Position numbers and translations under genes: made by a program. Source: Alistipes onderdonkii (GTDB lineage Bacteria > Bacteroidota > Bacteroidia > Bacteroidales > Rikenellaceae). Taken from it: 64,000 nt of DNA. This document shows positions 53,888-62,219 of the stretch, one piece after another. Position 1 is the stretch's first letter, and every line of letters begins with the position of its first letter. Under the pieces are notes generated by a model, which worked only from the letters and a program-made list of their open reading frames with translations, was not told where the DNA came from and did not search any database. Where the stretch lies: positions 744,001-808,000 of the forward strand of contig NZ_CP102251.1 in the NCBI RefSeq assembly GCF_025145285.1, written 5' to 3'.

Positions 53888-55936
53888 ATGCACATGACCA
53901 TTACAGACGATTTCAGCGCCCTGGGGCTTTCCGAGCAGATGCTCGAAGCCGTACGCGCCAAGGGATTCGAGACGCCCACCGCAATCCAGAAGCTCACCAT
54001 CCCCCACCTGCTCACAAAACCCAACGACATCATCGCGCAATCGCAGACCGGCACGGGCAAAACCGCAGCCTACGGACTGCCGATACTCCAGACCCTCGAA
54101 CCCGCCCGCGGGCCGATACAGGCCATCATCCTCGTACCGACACGCGAACTCGCACTCCAGGCGGCCGAAGAACTGCTCTCCTACAACCGCGAAAAACGAC
54201 TCTCGATCACGGCCATCTACGGCGGTGCGGCGATGAGCGAACAGCTGCGTCGCCTTGCCAAAGGCATCGACATCGTCGTCGGGACACCGGGGCGCGTGCT
54301 CGACCACATCCGCCGCGGCACGATGAAACTGGAAAACGTCCGTTACCTCGTGCTCGACGAAGCCGACGAGATGCTCAACATGGGCTTCGTCGAGGACGTC
54401 GAAGAGATCATGAGCCACACCAGCGACGAGCGGCGCGTGCTGCTCTTCTCGGCCACGATGCCCGAGCGCATCATCCGGCTTTCGAAAACCTACATGCGCG
54501 ACACGGAGATCGTGCGCGTGGAACACAAGCAAATCACGGCCGACCTCACGGAACAAATCTATTTCGAGGTACGCGAGGCCGACAAGTTCGACGCCCTGAC
54601 CCGCATCATCGACGTCGAACCCGAATTCTACGGCATCATCTTCGCCCGCACCAAGATCGGCGCCGACGAAACCGCCTCGCGCCTGACGGTGCGCGGCTAC
54701 GCAGCCGAGGTGCTGCACGGCGACGTGTCGCAGGCGCAGCGCGAGAAGATACTCCGCAAATTCCGCGACCGCACGATCAATATCCTGGTGGCTACCGACG
54801 TGGCCGCCCGGGGCATCGACGTGGGCAACCTGACCCACGTCATCAACTACTCGCTGCCGCAGGACTCGGAGAGCTACGTGCACCGCATCGGCCGCACGGG
54901 CCGCGCCGGCAAGCAGGGAACGGCCATCACGTTCGTCTCGCCCTCGGAGTTCCGCGGCCTGAATAACCTGATGCGCGACATCAAGGTCGAGATCAAACGC
55001 GAAACCCTCCCCTCGCCGCAGGACATCGTAGAGATGAAACGGCTGAAAATCAAGGAGGAGATGCAGGAGATCGTCGAAAACGAAAGCTACGACGGGTACA
55101 AGGAATTCGCCGAAGAGCTGCTCGCCGAATACACCCCCGACATAGCCCTGGGTGCGCTGCTGCGCCTGGCGTTCCGCAGCGAGCTCGACCAGAACAACTA
55201 CCCCGAAATACGCTCCTTCTCGGTCGACCGCAAGGGTACGGCGCGGCTGTTCCTGGCCGTGGGCAAACGCGACGGCTACACGGCACGCAAGCTGGTCGAC
55301 ATGCTCAAATTCAAATGCGGCCTGCGCGACAAATATATCAACGACGTCCAGATTTCGGACAACTTCTCGTTCGTGAGCGTCCCGTTCCGCGATGCCGAGG
55401 AGGTCGTCCGCAAACTCAACCGGCTGAACCGCGGCCGCCGGCCGATGGCCGAGATCGCCCGCGACGGGGAAAACGGGGCGCAGGAAGCCCCGGTTCGCAA
55501 GCCCCGCCGCACAAAAACCGAGGATTACCAGACCGCCGGGCAGACATACGCCCCGGCACCGAAAAAGCCGACGCGGAACGTGAAGCCGGCAACGCCCGTC
55601 CCGGCAACCCCGGCGGCGTACGACCCGGCGCCCGCCCACGACGAAACGGTACACGCAGAACCCTCACACGACCAAACGGCATATGACCAAACGTCATCGC
55701 CGCGCCGGAAGCTGAAAACCAAGACCCAGCCCCACCCGGACATCCCCGATTTCAGCAAAATGTCGAACGAAGGTTTCGACTGGTCGGCATTTATGAAATT
55801 CGACGAAGGCACGGCATGGGGACGCGACGAGAATGGCAAAGGCAAGGGCAAAGCGACCAAAAGCGTCCGCAAGACCCCGAAAAAGACGGTCACAGCCGCC
55901 CAGCGGGTCGCCGCCAAAGGCAAGAAACGGAAATAA
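53888..55936 (+). CDS. DEAD-box RNA helicase with C-terminal RNA-binding domain
   Basis: 682 residues. All DEAD-box motifs are visible: Q motif (GFETPTAIQKLTIP), I (SQTGTGKTAAYG), Ia (PTRELALQ), II (LDEADEML), III (FSATMP), IV-V (TDVAARGIDVGNL) and VI (HRIGRTGRAGKQG). After the two RecA domains (about residue 375) comes a charged linker, then a DbpA-type RNA-recognition domain (SFSVDRKGTARLFLAVGKRDG, FVSVPFRDAEEVVRKLN). The last 130 residues are Pro/Ala/Thr- and Lys-rich and disordered. It unwinds short RNA duplexes, most like the CsdA/DbpA group that assists ribosome assembly and cold growth. A second Met two codons in is possible. Its stop is followed by a strong terminator. Confidence 0.93.
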   Translation: MHMTITDDFSALGLSEQMLEAVRAKGFETPTAIQKLTIPHLLTKPNDIIAQSQTGTGKTAAYGLPILQTLEPARGPIQAIILVPTRELALQAAEELLSYNREKRLSITAIYGGAAMSEQLRRLAKGIDIVVGTPGRVLDHIRRGTMKLENVRYLVLDEADEMLNMGFVEDVEEIMSHTSDERRVLLFSATMPERIIRLSKTYMRDTEIVRVEHKQITADLTEQIYFEVREADKFDALTRIIDVEPEFYGIIFARTKIGADETASRLTVRGYAAEVLHGDVSQAQREKILRKFRDRTINILVATDVAARGIDVGNLTHVINYSLPQDSESYVHRIGRTGRAGKQGTAITFVSPSEFRGLNNLMRDIKVEIKRETLPSPQDIVEMKRLKIKEEMQEIVENESYDGYKEFAEELLAEYTPDIALGALLRLAFRSELDQNNYPEIRSFSVDRKGTARLFLAVGKRDGYTARKLVDMLKFKCGLRDKYINDVQISDNFSFVSVPFRDAEEVVRKLNRLNRGRRPMAEIARDGENGAQEAPVRKPRRTKTEDYQTAGQTYAPAPKKPTRNVKPATPVPATPAAYDPAPAHDETVHAEPSHDQTAYDQTSSPRRKLKTKTQPHPDIPDFSKMSNEGFDWSAFMKFDEGTAWGRDENGKGKGKATKSVRKTPKKTVTAAQRVAAKGKKRK

Positions 55937-55994
55937 CGGTTCCGGAAGGGACACCGGGCAGTATCTTTTCTTCCGTCCGCCCATATACACCACG

Positions 55995-56027
55995 AAACGC
56001 GGTTGCAGATAATCTGCAACCGCGTTT
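55995..56027 (+). terminator. Terminator after the RNA helicase
   Basis: ACGCGGTTGCAGAT pairs with ATCTGCAACCGCGT around a single A and TTT follows. Confidence 0.85.
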
Positions 56028-56209
56028 TATTTGGCAGGAAATGAAGGAACAGAACCTCCCGAAATTCGCCGTATATCAGTCTGTTATTCTTTGAACTTAA
56101 TTTAAGTACACAGAATAGCCTACGGCCGATTTGCATCGTTTTAGCTTATATTGCAGATGGTTATAGCAAAGAAAAAAGGATAATCTAGTGACCCAATCAC
56201 TCTTATTTC

Positions 56210-57025
56210 TCACCTATTTTTTATTTTTCGTGTATATTCATCCTTGATGCGGGTGAAATTTGCTTTTACCTGATTATACTCAACTTCTTGCTTCTCTACC
56301 AATTCTAGGCCTAATGCATATATTTCACTTGTTATTTTATTATCCAGTTTCGTCGTTTCAGCCGGGGTCAATACGTTGTTGAATCGGGAAAATAATTTCA
56401 CCTTCAAATCCAACAATCTTTTTTCGTACCGTTCAAGATTGTATTTCAGGTTGTAATCAAGATAGGTATTGGAAATATGTCTCTTTTCACCGTCCATATC
56501 ATACTCGATTTTTTTCACCTTTTTCCCCACCGCATTGAAAAGCGCAGAAACGGACTCGTCAAAATCTTGAAGGATAAAGTCTACCCATTTGTTGTATATA
56601 TTAATCTTAAAACGCGATACATTGACATTTTCGGGTAAGGGATGGAATAATAACATGAAATTCATCTGTGTTTGAGGTAGGACTATATATCTGTCACCCG
56701 CGTATTTTTCTGGCAAATTATCAAGGCACATAAACTCGCCCTCATGGATAAAGCCCTCTCCATCCACCAACAACACCTCATTCGAATCAAATCTCCAACT
56801 GTCATGTCCGCCAATATTTTTTATGTTCACAATCAATCTATCAGCAATAAACTTGGATTTAGTCTTGCTATTTCCCATCATTAAGTGGATTGGGCAATCT
56901 TGATAGTATTCTCTATCCTTGATATAACGACAGTCCCTGTTGCATTTTATCTCGACATTCCTCTCAAACGAGAGAATCGTATAGATAAAACCTTCATTTT
57001 CTTTTGGAATATTGATATCGCTCAT
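56210..57025 (-). CDS. AT-rich orphan gene, unknown function
   Basis: 271 residues. The N-terminus has a Cys cluster (CNRDCRYIKDREYYQDC) that may bind a metal. A beta-rich middle follows (FIADRLIVNIKNIGGHDSWRFDSNEVLLVDGEGF), then from about residue 175 a long helical, Lys- and Glu-rich region (LERYEKRLLDLKVKLFSRFN and VEKQEVEYNQVKANFTRIKDEY) likely to form a coiled coil. I do not recognise a family. Its coding sequence is much more AT-rich than the flanking helicase and NTase genes, so it was probably acquired. It is the only such gene between two GC-rich blocks. Confidence 0.55.
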   Translation of the reverse strand: MSDINIPKENEGFIYTILSFERNVEIKCNRDCRYIKDREYYQDCPIHLMMGNSKTKSKFIADRLIVNIKNIGGHDSWRFDSNEVLLVDGEGFIHEGEFMCLDNLPEKYAGDRYIVLPQTQMNFMLLFHPLPENVNVSRFKINIYNKWVDFILQDFDESVSALFNAVGKKVKKIEYDMDGEKRHISNTYLDYNLKYNLERYEKRLLDLKVKLFSRFNNVLTPAETTKLDNKITSEIYALGLELVEKQEVEYNQVKANFTRIKDEYTRKIKNR

Positions 57026-57098
57026 AAATATTCAGATAACAAATTATATTCTTTTAAATTTATACAAATTTAAAAAGATAATGATGATATCCAATTAT

Positions 57099-57127
57099 TT
57101 TGATTCAAATAATAATTTCTATCTTTG
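57099..57127 (+). promoter_or_regulatory. Promoter of the candidate small RNA
   Basis: A -33 TTTG (57099-57102) and a -7 TATCTTTG (57120-57127) on the plus strand, 17 bp apart, a little shorter than the usual 19 to 21. Confidence 0.7.
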
Positions 57128-57131
57128 CTCC

Positions 57132-57292
57132 TGCGAACATTATTTTCAAAAAACCTTTTCACTGGATTCTCAATACGGGAAGCCACGAAAAAAGTATGCG
57201 CAGAGCCGTTGGGGAGCAATCCCGCGAACGGCACCTGTATTGAGCCCGTAAAAAGGTGAAGATAGTGTTCGCAGCTGCGCACACTTTTTTTT
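57132..57292 (+). ncRNA. Candidate 6S-like rod-shaped small RNA
   Basis: A transcript starting shortly after the -7 box would be about 160 nt. Its two ends pair over 16 bp (57132-57147 with 57258-57273, two G-U pairs). An 11-bp helix (CTCAATACGGG 57169-57179 with CCTGTATTGAG 57234-57244) and a top hairpin (GCCGTT 57205-57210 with AACGGC 57227-57232) follow, with a large unpaired 5' side at about 57180-57204. A hairpin terminator with eight T ends it. This long rod with a bubble is the build of 6S RNA, which sequesters RNA polymerase. No convincing ORF fits. An alternative is another structured Bacteroidales RNA. Confidence 0.65.
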
Positions 57293-57314
57293 GTATTATG
57301 CGAACACTATCTTC
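57258..57314. repeat. 16-bp perfect inverted repeat spanning the small RNA end
   Basis: 57258-57273 is exactly complementary to 57299-57314 (TGCGAACACTATCTTC). The right copy is also a near copy (14 of 16) of the 5' arm of the small RNA at 57132-57147. Confidence 0.75.
57265..57292 (+). terminator. Terminator of the small RNA
   Basis: GTGTTCGCAG pairs with CTGCGCACAC (one mismatch), directly followed by TTTTTTTT. Confidence 0.8.
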
Positions 57315-57605
57315 CGTCCGTACCCCGGTACAGACACGCCGCAAGGCCAGCCGCAGGCGGTTTCCGCCGTGCAACCTCCCGATCCGGTTCCATTTTCACC
57401 CGTCCGATTAGCAAACGACTGCTAACCAAATCGCTATTCTCTTTGTTGTGCCCTGTTGCACGATAAGGACAGCCCTTTTTATGCACGTCGTATCCGCTGC
57501 CACAGGCAGTGGCAGGCCGAAGCCTCCCCCGGCGGAGGCCTGCAAACACGCTGCGCATGTTTTCAAACCCCGCAGGCTTCGTCTGCAATCTTAAAATCAA
57601 ACAAA
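57315..57605. other. Gap before the NTase/HEPN-like gene
   Basis: About 290 bp with no convincing gene. It holds several Pro/Arg-rich shadow frames and a TCTCTTTG stretch near 57445 that might be a weak -7 box for the gene at 57606. Nothing else stands out. Confidence 0.4.
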
Positions 57606-58646
57606 ATGGAAACGAATCAAAACCCCGCGCAGGAACAGCCTGTGCAACCCATAGTCCCCCAAACCACGCAGGCCGCGCAACAGCCGGACATCGAACAGAT
57701 CGTCGCTCCCGCCATGGAACCGGCACAGCCCGCCGCGCAATCTGCCGCGCAACCCGCCCCGGCACCGCAACCACAACCACAACCACAACCACAACCACAA
57801 CCGCAACCCGGGCGCCCCGACGAACTGCTCTACGACCCCGACGAAACGGCGCAGATAATCCGCCACCTGACGGACGGCTATTTCGACCCGGAATACGTCC
57901 TGCTTTTCGGAAAGCTGGCCGGCGGCACGCCCCACAGCGAGGCCGTGGCCTACGACCTGCTGATGGTCGTGCGCGAAACGCCCGAATACGACTGGATTCG
58001 GGCAAAACGCATCCTGCGGTACAGGATGCCGTACCGCCACCGGAAGGTCACCTACATCAATCCCTATATCCTGCCGTTGAACTATGTCGAATCGCATCGG
58101 ACGCCGTTCCTCTACTTTGCCCATGCCGAGGGTGAACTATTGCATTGCAGCGACCACTATCTGTTTCGCCGCCCGAAGCACCCGATTGACTTTGCCAAAG
58201 CCTATGCCGACGCCAAATTCCATTTCGACACGTTCCGCACGCTCGGCAACGACCTGCTCGAACAGGCGCAGGATGCGTTTGCCGGGGGCCGCAACGTGCG
58301 GCTGGCGGCACAGTTCTCGGCGCAGGCGATCGTCTATTTCTACCACACGCTCTACTATGTCTATCACGGTATGGAGTTCGACATCCATGATCCGGTCGTG
58401 ATGCACGACCGGATGCGGACGCTTTCGACAAAACTAATGCTGGTATTCGACGACAACCATATCGAAAACATTTTCACGTTGCCATGCCTGAAACAGGTGC
58501 TGTTAAAAACGTCTTACAGCGCCGAGTTCTACATGGCTCCGCAGGAATTGGAAATGCACATGGGGCGTGTTCAAAAGGCTGCCGAAATAATCGCAAACTA
58601 CTGCGGCCTGCGGCTGGAACTCTATAAAGAACTGGGCACGCAATAG
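57606..58646 (+). CDS. Putative nucleotidyltransferase-HEPN-like protein with PQ linker
   Basis: 346 residues from the ATG at 57606. Residues 1-75 are Ala/Pro/Gln-rich and contain a run of PQ dipeptides encoded by a CAACCA repeat. Residues about 85-185 look like a degenerate NTase fold (DPEYVLLFGKLAGGTPHSEAVAYDLLMVV), where the usual GSxARG and DxD are not clear. The C-terminal half is helical and resembles a HEPN domain (LGNDLLEQAQDAFAGGRN, AAQFSAQAIVYFYHTLYYVYHG). NTase-HEPN proteins act as toxin-antitoxin or nucleotide-handling units in other bacteria; here the catalytic residues are not evident. Stands alone, upstream of tRNA-Ser. The call is from pattern only. Confidence 0.55.
   Translation: METNQNPAQEQPVQPIVPQTTQAAQQPDIEQIVAPAMEPAQPAAQSAAQPAPAPQPQPQPQPQPQPQPGRPDELLYDPDETAQIIRHLTDGYFDPEYVLLFGKLAGGTPHSEAVAYDLLMVVRETPEYDWIRAKRILRYRMPYRHRKVTYINPYILPLNYVESHRTPFLYFAHAEGELLHCSDHYLFRRPKHPIDFAKAYADAKFHFDTFRTLGNDLLEQAQDAFAGGRNVRLAAQFSAQAIVYFYHTLYYVYHGMEFDIHDPVVMHDRMRTLSTKLMLVFDDNHIENIFTLPCLKQVLLKTSYSAEFYMAPQELEMHMGRVQKAAEIIANYCGLRLELYKELGTQ
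57768..57806 (+). repeat. CAACCA hexanucleotide repeat (in frame)
   Basis: About six units of a 6-bp repeat, CAACCA type, encoding alternating Pro and Gln in the linker of the NTase/HEPN-like protein. Unit number may vary between strains without breaking the frame. Confidence 0.8.
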
Positions 58647-58667
58647 GCCACACCGACACCTGAATAA

Positions 58668-58696
58668 GACAAGAGGGGCTGATGGCCCCTCTTGCT
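58668..58696. terminator. Hairpin between the NTase/HEPN-like gene and tRNA-Ser
   Basis: AAGAGGGGC (58671-58679) pairs with GCCCCTCTT (58685-58693), flanked by T-rich sequence on the minus side. It can end transcription from both convergent units. Confidence 0.7.
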
Positions 58697-58717
58697 GTCG
58701 ATTCTTCATACATTCGG

Positions 58718-58802
58718 CGGAAAGAGAGGGATTCGAACCCCCGGAGCCTTGCAGCTCAACGGTTTTCAAGACCGCCGCAATCGACCACTCTGCCATCTTT
58801 CC
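58718..58802 (-). tRNA. tRNA-Ser (TGA)
   Basis: 85 nt without an encoded CCA. Acceptor GGAAAGA pairs with TCTTTCC, discriminator G, anticodon loop CTTGAAA with anticodon TGA, and a long variable arm typical of serine tRNA. The T-arm GGGGG TTCGAAT CCCTC is intact (one mismatch). No att-like duplication of its 3' end was seen in the window. Confidence 0.92.
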
Positions 58803-58898
58803 GGGGACAAAAGTAGCACGGTTTTTCCATTCTGCCAAATCTTCACCCCGATTATTTTCCGCCCGGGCGGAGCCGGACTTCAAATTAAGGACATTATT

Positions 58899-58928
58899 TT
58901 TGACTTTTAGGAAAATTCCATATCTTTG
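58899..58928 (+). promoter_or_regulatory. Promoter of the HU gene
   Basis: -33 TTTG (58899-58902) and -7 TATCTTTG (58921-58928) are 18 bp apart, and 44 bp before the start codon. Confidence 0.7.
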
Positions 58929-58972
58929 TCAACAAGTTAGGTAAGGTCGCAACTTTTCACACATTATAGAAC

Positions 58973-59233
58973 ATGAACAAATCGCAGCTGGTCGAGGCGG
59001 TAGCCCTCGACGCTAACATCTCGAAAGTCGACGCGCGCAAAGCGGTCGATGCCATCATCCGGGTGACCGTACACAGTCTCCGGCAGGGTGAGCGCCTTAC
59101 CCTCACCGGGCTCGGGACATTCAGCGTGCAGCAGAAACCCGCACGTATGGGCCGCAATCCGCGCACGGGCGCCCCGGTGAAGATCCCGCCGCGCAAGGCC
59201 ATCAAGTTCCGCCCCACGGCCGAGGTCGAGTAA
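58973..59233 (+). CDS. HU-family DNA-binding protein
   Basis: 86 residues, the usual HU length. The N-terminal helices (MNKSQLVEAVALDANISKVDARKAVDAII), the GLGTFSVQQKPARMGRNPRTG arm with the conserved RxGRNPxTG and the FRPTAEVE end are typical. HU bends and compacts DNA. Several HU genes are common in Bacteroidetes, so this need not be the major one. Own promoter just upstream; the next gene follows after 31 bp, so read-through is possible. Confidence 0.93.
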   Translation: MNKSQLVEAVALDANISKVDARKAVDAIIRVTVHSLRQGERLTLTGLGTFSVQQKPARMGRNPRTGAPVKIPPRKAIKFRPTAEVE

Positions 59234-59264
59234 TTTCCACTGCGTTTTTTAACTTTTTTCACAC

Positions 59265-60461
59265 ATGCCAGAAATCTCACAACGTGCCGAGCTGATGCCG
59301 GCTTCACCCATACGCAAGCTCGTCCCGTTGGCCGAAGCCGCCCGGGCACGCGGCACCAAGATCTACCACCTGAACATCGGCCAGCCCGACCTGCCGTCGC
59401 CGCAGACCGGGCTCGACGCCCTGAAAAAGATCGACCGTACGGTGCTCGAATACAGCCCCAGCGACGGATATCGCTCGCTGCGCGAGAAACTGGTAGGTTA
59501 CTACGAACAGTTCCAGATCAAGCTCTCGCCCGACGACATCATCGTCACGACGGGCGGTTCCGAGGCCGTGTTGTTCGCCTTCATGTCGTGCCTCAACCCC
59601 GGCGACGAGATCATCGTCCCCGAGCCGGCCTACGCCAATTACATGGCCTTCGCCATCTCCGCGGGGGCCGTGATACGCCCCGTGGTATCGTCGATCGAGC
59701 AGGGATTCGCACTGCCCGACGTCGCGGAATTCGAAAAGCTCATCAACGACCGCACGCGCGGCATCCTGATCTGCAATCCCAACAACCCCACGGGGTACCT
59801 ATACACACGCAAGGAGATGAACCGCATCCGCGACCTGGTCAAAAAATACGACCTGTTCCTCTTCTCCGACGAGGTCTACCGCGAATTCATCTACACCGGG
59901 TCGCCCTACATATCGGCCTGCCATCTCGAAGGCATCGAGCAAAACGTGGTGCTGATCGACTCGGTGTCGAAACGCTACTCGGAATGCGGAATCCGTATCG
60001 GGGCGCTCATCACCAAGAACCGGACGCTGCGTAACGCCGTGATGAAATTCTGCCAGGCGCGCCTCTCGCCCCCGCTGATCGGACAGATCGTCGCCGAGGC
60101 TTCGATCGACGCGCCGCGATCGTACAGCACCGAAGTCTATGAGGAGTATATCGAACGACGCAAATGCCTGATCGACGGGCTGAACCGCCTACCGGGCGTA
60201 TACTCGCCGATCCCGATGGGCGCCTTCTATACCGTGGCACGGCTGCCGGTAGAGGACAGCGACGATTTCTGCGCATGGTGCCTCTCCGACTTCGACTACC
60301 AGGGCGAAACCGTAATGCTCGCCCCCGCATCGGGCTTCTACTCCGATCCGGCATGCGGCCGCAACGAAGTCCGCATCGCCTACGTACTCAAGAAGGAAGA
60401 CCTCGAACGGGCGTTGGTCGTACTGGGCAAAGCGCTCGAAGCATATAACAACCGGAAATAG
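59265..60461 (+). CDS. PLP-dependent aminotransferase, class I/II
   Basis: 398 residues of fold-type I. The PLP-lysine sits in SVSKRYSECGIRIG (around residue 237), NPNNPTG binds the carboxylate side, GGSEAVLFAF is the cofactor phosphate side and the C-terminal region ends with GRNEVRIAYVLKKEDLERAL. This is the aspartate/aromatic aminotransferase group that moves amino groups between amino acids and 2-oxo acids. The exact substrate cannot be told. It follows the HU gene by 31 bp and is closed by a terminator. Confidence 0.88.
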   Translation: MPEISQRAELMPASPIRKLVPLAEAARARGTKIYHLNIGQPDLPSPQTGLDALKKIDRTVLEYSPSDGYRSLREKLVGYYEQFQIKLSPDDIIVTTGGSEAVLFAFMSCLNPGDEIIVPEPAYANYMAFAISAGAVIRPVVSSIEQGFALPDVAEFEKLINDRTRGILICNPNNPTGYLYTRKEMNRIRDLVKKYDLFLFSDEVYREFIYTGSPYISACHLEGIEQNVVLIDSVSKRYSECGIRIGALITKNRTLRNAVMKFCQARLSPPLIGQIVAEASIDAPRSYSTEVYEEYIERRKCLIDGLNRLPGVYSPIPMGAFYTVARLPVEDSDDFCAWCLSDFDYQGETVMLAPASGFYSDPACGRNEVRIAYVLKKEDLERALVVLGKALEAYNNRK

Positions 60462-60485
60462 CCCGACCGGCAATCTCGGACACGC

Positions 60486-60515
60486 AGTGCGGCACTATCT
60501 GTGCCGCACTTTTTC
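60486..60515 (+). terminator. Terminator after the aminotransferase
   Basis: AGTGCGGCAC pairs with GTGCCGCACT around TATCT, followed by TTTTC. Confidence 0.9.
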
Positions 60516-60558
60516 TTGGAAGCCGGTGTGTCCGGCTCCACCCGGCGTTTCGGCCAAT

Positions 60559-60573
60559 CCTATACCATATAGG
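60559..60573. promoter_or_regulatory. Palindrome CCTATACCATATAGG upstream of the porin
   Basis: Six-base arms around CCA. It lies 30 bp before the -33 box of the FadL-type gene and could be an operator. Confidence 0.35.
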
Positions 60574-60602
60574 TCAATTTTCAGGAATTTTAGGCCAAAA
60601 AG

Positions 60603-60634
60603 TTTGGGTGGCAGAGATAGTTTTCCTACTTTTG
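60603..60634 (+). promoter_or_regulatory. Promoter of the FadL-type gene
   Basis: -33 TTTG (60603-60606) and -7 TACTTTTG (60627-60634) are 20 bp apart, close to the Bacteroidetes consensus. Confidence 0.8.
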
Positions 60635-60689
60635 CCCTCGATTTTTACACGCCGCAACGGGCGTATAGTATAAACCAAACCAATACGTT

Positions 60690-62156
60690 ATGAAAAAACT
60701 TTTCCTTCTTCTGGCCACCGCTGCCGTCACCTCGGGAGCATACGCCGAAGGATATCAAGTGAACAACCTCTCTTCGAAGCAAAACGGTATGGGACACGTG
60801 GGTACAGCCATGAAGCTCAACTCCGAGTCGATCTGGTTCAACCCCGCCGCCGCCTCGTTTCAGAACTCCCGGTTCGACATCTCGGTCGGCATCACCGGCA
60901 TCGCTTCGAAAGCCACCTATACGTCGCTCCCCGACTATACGGGCAAAGCCAAACCACTGCACTACACCTCGGACAACAGCATAGCGACCCCGCTCTACGC
61001 CTATTTCAACTACAAACCCCTCGACTGGATGTCGGTCGGCCTGGCTTTCAACACGCCGTTCGGCTCCTCGATGGACTGGGGCAACAACTGGCCGGGGGCG
61101 CAACTCGTCCAGTCGATCAACCTCAAGGCCTACAATCTCCAGCCTACCGTCTCGTTCAAACTCTGCGAACACCTCTCCATCGGGGGCGGTCTGATGATGA
61201 CCTGGGGCAAGTTCGACCTTTCGCGCTCGCTGCTGCCCATCGGTGCCGACAATCCGCAGAACAAAGCGCTCATGGGTGCGTTGCAAATGCTCAACCCGCA
61301 AATGCCCGACCTCTTCGAAATGGCCGGGGACAAGAACCTGATCTCGCTGGGGCTCGAAGGCAAAGCCAAAATGGCCGTCGGAGTAAACCTCGGTGTGATG
61401 TGGGACATCAACGAACAGTGGTCGCTGGGCTTTACCTACCGTTCGAAACTCAAAATGAAGGTGGATTCGGGTTCGATCGACCTGCGTATGATCGACAATA
61501 CCCAAATCGCCCAGGTCATCGGACAGCTCCTGCCCCAGTTGGGTCTCGACCCCGCCAAGCTCACGTCGGCCGTCGTGAAGACCGAGCTGCCCCTGCCGGC
61601 ATCGCTGACGTGGGGTGTCAGCTTCCGTCCCGTTCCGAAATGGGAGTTCGCCGTCGACCTGCAATATGTGCTCTGGAGTGCCTACGACAAACTCGACGTC
61701 AAGATTCTCGAACCGAGCAGCAATACCCCCGTGCTGAACATTCCGGTCAGCGATAAAAAATACTCCAACACGCTGGCGTTCCGTTTCGGCGGCCAGTACC
61801 ACGCACTCGACTGGCTGACCGCCCGTATGGGTATGTACGTGGATGAAAGCCCCGTGCGCAGCGACTACCTCAATCCCGAGACCCCGTCGATGACCAAGCT
61901 CGCCTATACGGCCGGCGTCACCTTCCGCCCGATCAAATGGATGAATATCGACATCGCATACGGCTACGTCAATTCGGCCGATCCCGAACGTACGGGTTCC
62001 TATCCCTACACCAACTCGGTGCTGGGCATCGTGAACGAAAAACTGGCGGCAGCAGGCATTCCCGAAAGCCAGCTCACCAATCCGGTCACCGATTTTTCGG
62101 GTAATTACACCGCCCGGGCCCACACATTTTCGATCGGCGTAGGGTTCAGTTTCTAA
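60690..62156 (+). CDS. OmpP1/FadL-type outer-membrane channel
   Basis: 488 residues with a signal peptide (FLLLATAAVTSGAYAEG). The mature start GYQVNNLSSKQNGMGHVGTA and SIWFNPAAASF match the FadL/TodX family, in which the N-terminus plugs the barrel. The rest is strand after strand and ends in an aromatic residue (SIGVGFSF). Such channels pass long-chain fatty acids or other hydrophobic molecules across the outer membrane. It has its own promoter and stands as a single gene before tRNA-Arg. Confidence 0.9.
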   Translation: MKKLFLLLATAAVTSGAYAEGYQVNNLSSKQNGMGHVGTAMKLNSESIWFNPAAASFQNSRFDISVGITGIASKATYTSLPDYTGKAKPLHYTSDNSIATPLYAYFNYKPLDWMSVGLAFNTPFGSSMDWGNNWPGAQLVQSINLKAYNLQPTVSFKLCEHLSIGGGLMMTWGKFDLSRSLLPIGADNPQNKALMGALQMLNPQMPDLFEMAGDKNLISLGLEGKAKMAVGVNLGVMWDINEQWSLGFTYRSKLKMKVDSGSIDLRMIDNTQIAQVIGQLLPQLGLDPAKLTSAVVKTELPLPASLTWGVSFRPVPKWEFAVDLQYVLWSAYDKLDVKILEPSSNTPVLNIPVSDKKYSNTLAFRFGGQYHALDWLTARMGMYVDESPVRSDYLNPETPSMTKLAYTAGVTFRPIKWMNIDIAYGYVNSADPERTGSYPYTNSVLGIVNEKLAAAGIPESQLTNPVTDFSGNYTARAHTFSIGVGFSF

Positions 62157-62172
62157 AACCGGGAAAAATTAT

Positions 62173-62180
62173 TATATTTG
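62173..62180 (+). promoter_or_regulatory. -7 box of tRNA-Arg, inside the porin terminator
   Basis: TATATTTG, 40 bp before the tRNA. Its last bases form the start of the hairpin that closes the porin gene. Confidence 0.5.
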
Positions 62181-62215
62181 CGGTGCGCTTTGCAGAAAAG
62201 TGCGCCGCAATTTTT
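62178..62215 (+). terminator. Hairpin after the FadL-type gene
   Basis: TTGCGGTGCGC pairs with GTGCGCCGCAA with a few wobbles, followed by TTTTT. It overlaps the likely tRNA-Arg promoter. Confidence 0.6.
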
Positions 62216-62219
62216 ATCC

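Noticed and set aside
53861..55654. 597-residue minus-strand frame opposite the DEAD-box gene
   Set aside because: Antisense shadow of a gene with all helicase motifs. It has no motif of its own.
57070..57282. 70-residue minus-strand frame in the small RNA gap
   Set aside because: It lies antisense to a well-formed promoter, rod and terminator and has no family resemblance. Frames over structured RNAs are often called as small proteins.
57768..57806. Possible short CRISPR-like repeat
   Set aside because: It is an in-frame hexanucleotide repeat without spacers, inside a coding sequence. No CRISPR array or cas gene is seen in the window.
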